From: Prochloron sp. SulCav_FS08_3_32_3330
Lineage (GTDB): Bacteria; Cyanobacteriota; Cyanobacteriia; Cyanobacteriales; DYNF01
Direction of reading: 5' to 3'
NCBI GenBank assembly: GCA_020721205.1
Contig: DYNF01000031.1
Span: 1 to 40,760, forward strand
Length of the DNA stretch: 40,760 bases
The first letter of the stretch is position 1. Every line of letters starts with the position of its first letter. The translations under genes were made by a program, and so were the position numbers. Positions 40,543 to 40,760 of this stretch are shown piece by piece. Below the pieces are notes generated by a model that worked only from the letters and a program-made list of their open reading frames with translations, ran no database searches and was not told the origin of the DNA.

Positions 40543-40573
40543 AATTCAAAATTCAAAATTCAAAATTCAAAAA
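40543..40573 (+). repeat. Tandem 7-bp AATTCAA repeat
   Basis: TTC recurs every seven bases about four times in a run of A residues, just upstream of the metallo-hydrolase gene. Simple sequence repeat. Confidence 0.8.
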
Positions 40574-40594
40574 TAGACAGTAGGAGCTTAATAT

Positions 40595-40681
40595 GATTAA
40601 ATATTAACTAATATTTAAAAAAATCAACCTGCGTAGGCAGGTTTTGTTTATGTAGCAACGGGTTTCAACCCGTTGCTTTTT
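40595..40681 (+). repeat. Right half of the 194-bp palindromic repeat
   Basis: Matches the second half of the units at 28140: ATTAAATATTAACTAATATT, the intact AACCTGCGTAGGCAGGTT hairpin, then GTAGCAACGGGTTTCAACCC and GTTGCTTTTT. The left half and the GAATGAAAACGC end are absent. Confidence 0.85.
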
Positions 40682-40699
40682 AACTTTTTGACTTTTTGA

Positions 40700-40760
40700 C
40701 TGTTGACGATTAACTGTTGACGATTAACTGTTGACGATTAACTGTTGACGATTAACTGTT
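40700..40760 (+). repeat. Tandem 14-bp repeat running off the window
   Basis: CTGTTGACGATTAA repeated at least four times without mismatch up to the last base. True copy number cannot be seen. TTTTTGAC doublets precede it. Confidence 0.9.

Overview
The window comes from an AT-rich cyanobacterium. It carries orange carotenoid protein (OCP) with its recovery protein FRP and a carotenoid ketolase, chlorophyll synthase, a thylakoid-type FtsH and many copies of the cyanobacterial HIP1 octamer GCGATCGC. Sequence style fits the Cyanobacterium/Geminocystis group, but the genus is an inference.

Layout. Positions 1-54 hold the right end of an IS200/IS605-type element whose body lies outside the window. 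From about 97 to 19.5 kb is phage-derived DNA. It begins with small early-type genes (RecB-like nuclease, ASCH protein, dCTP-deaminase-like protein, HU, unknowns). A minus-strand large terminase with a coupled zinc-ribbon gene follows. Divergent from it run a portal protein, small genes, a Mu F-like head protein and a frameshifted small gene. Next comes a minus-strand tRNA-like gene with anticodon CAU, then a single 10.2-kb gene for a 3407-residue tape measure protein. No capsid, protease, tail tube, sheath, baseplate or integrase gene is seen, so this is an incomplete phage module. HIP1 occurs once before 19.7 kb and eight times after it.

From 19.5 to 21.6 kb is a worn junction with a broken HARP-like fragment, strong hairpins and a row of toxin-antitoxin genes. 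These are an antitoxin with a truncated RelE-type toxin, an intact hicAB flanked by direct repeats, and a decapitated PIN toxin with a small partner. Next is the photoprotection cluster (crtW, frp, ocp, all minus strand), then a complete IS605-type element with divergent tnpA and tnpB. The rest is host chromosome: ftsH, a 194-bp tandem array of palindromic repeats, aroF, a 50-bp tandem array, chlG, a Fic protein, an ABC-2 permease, a response regulator/histidine kinase hybrid, a VanY-type peptidase, a SWIM protein, a HAD protein, an XPB-like helicase and a beta-CASP metallo-hydrolase.

The most unusual object is the tape measure protein. Ahead of its ordinary tape-measure core it contains what reads as a complete protein-kinase fold (glycine loop, Lys927, catalytic loop at 1049-1056, DFG at 1074-1076). 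Further upstream is a stretch resembling a serine hydrolase (Ser504, Asp552, His585/588). Tape measure proteins travel with the DNA during infection, so these could be cargo enzymes. The tRNA-like gene and the tape measure gene appear to be driven by divergent promoters that share one self-complementary -35 hexamer inside a palindrome that recurs in the phage region.
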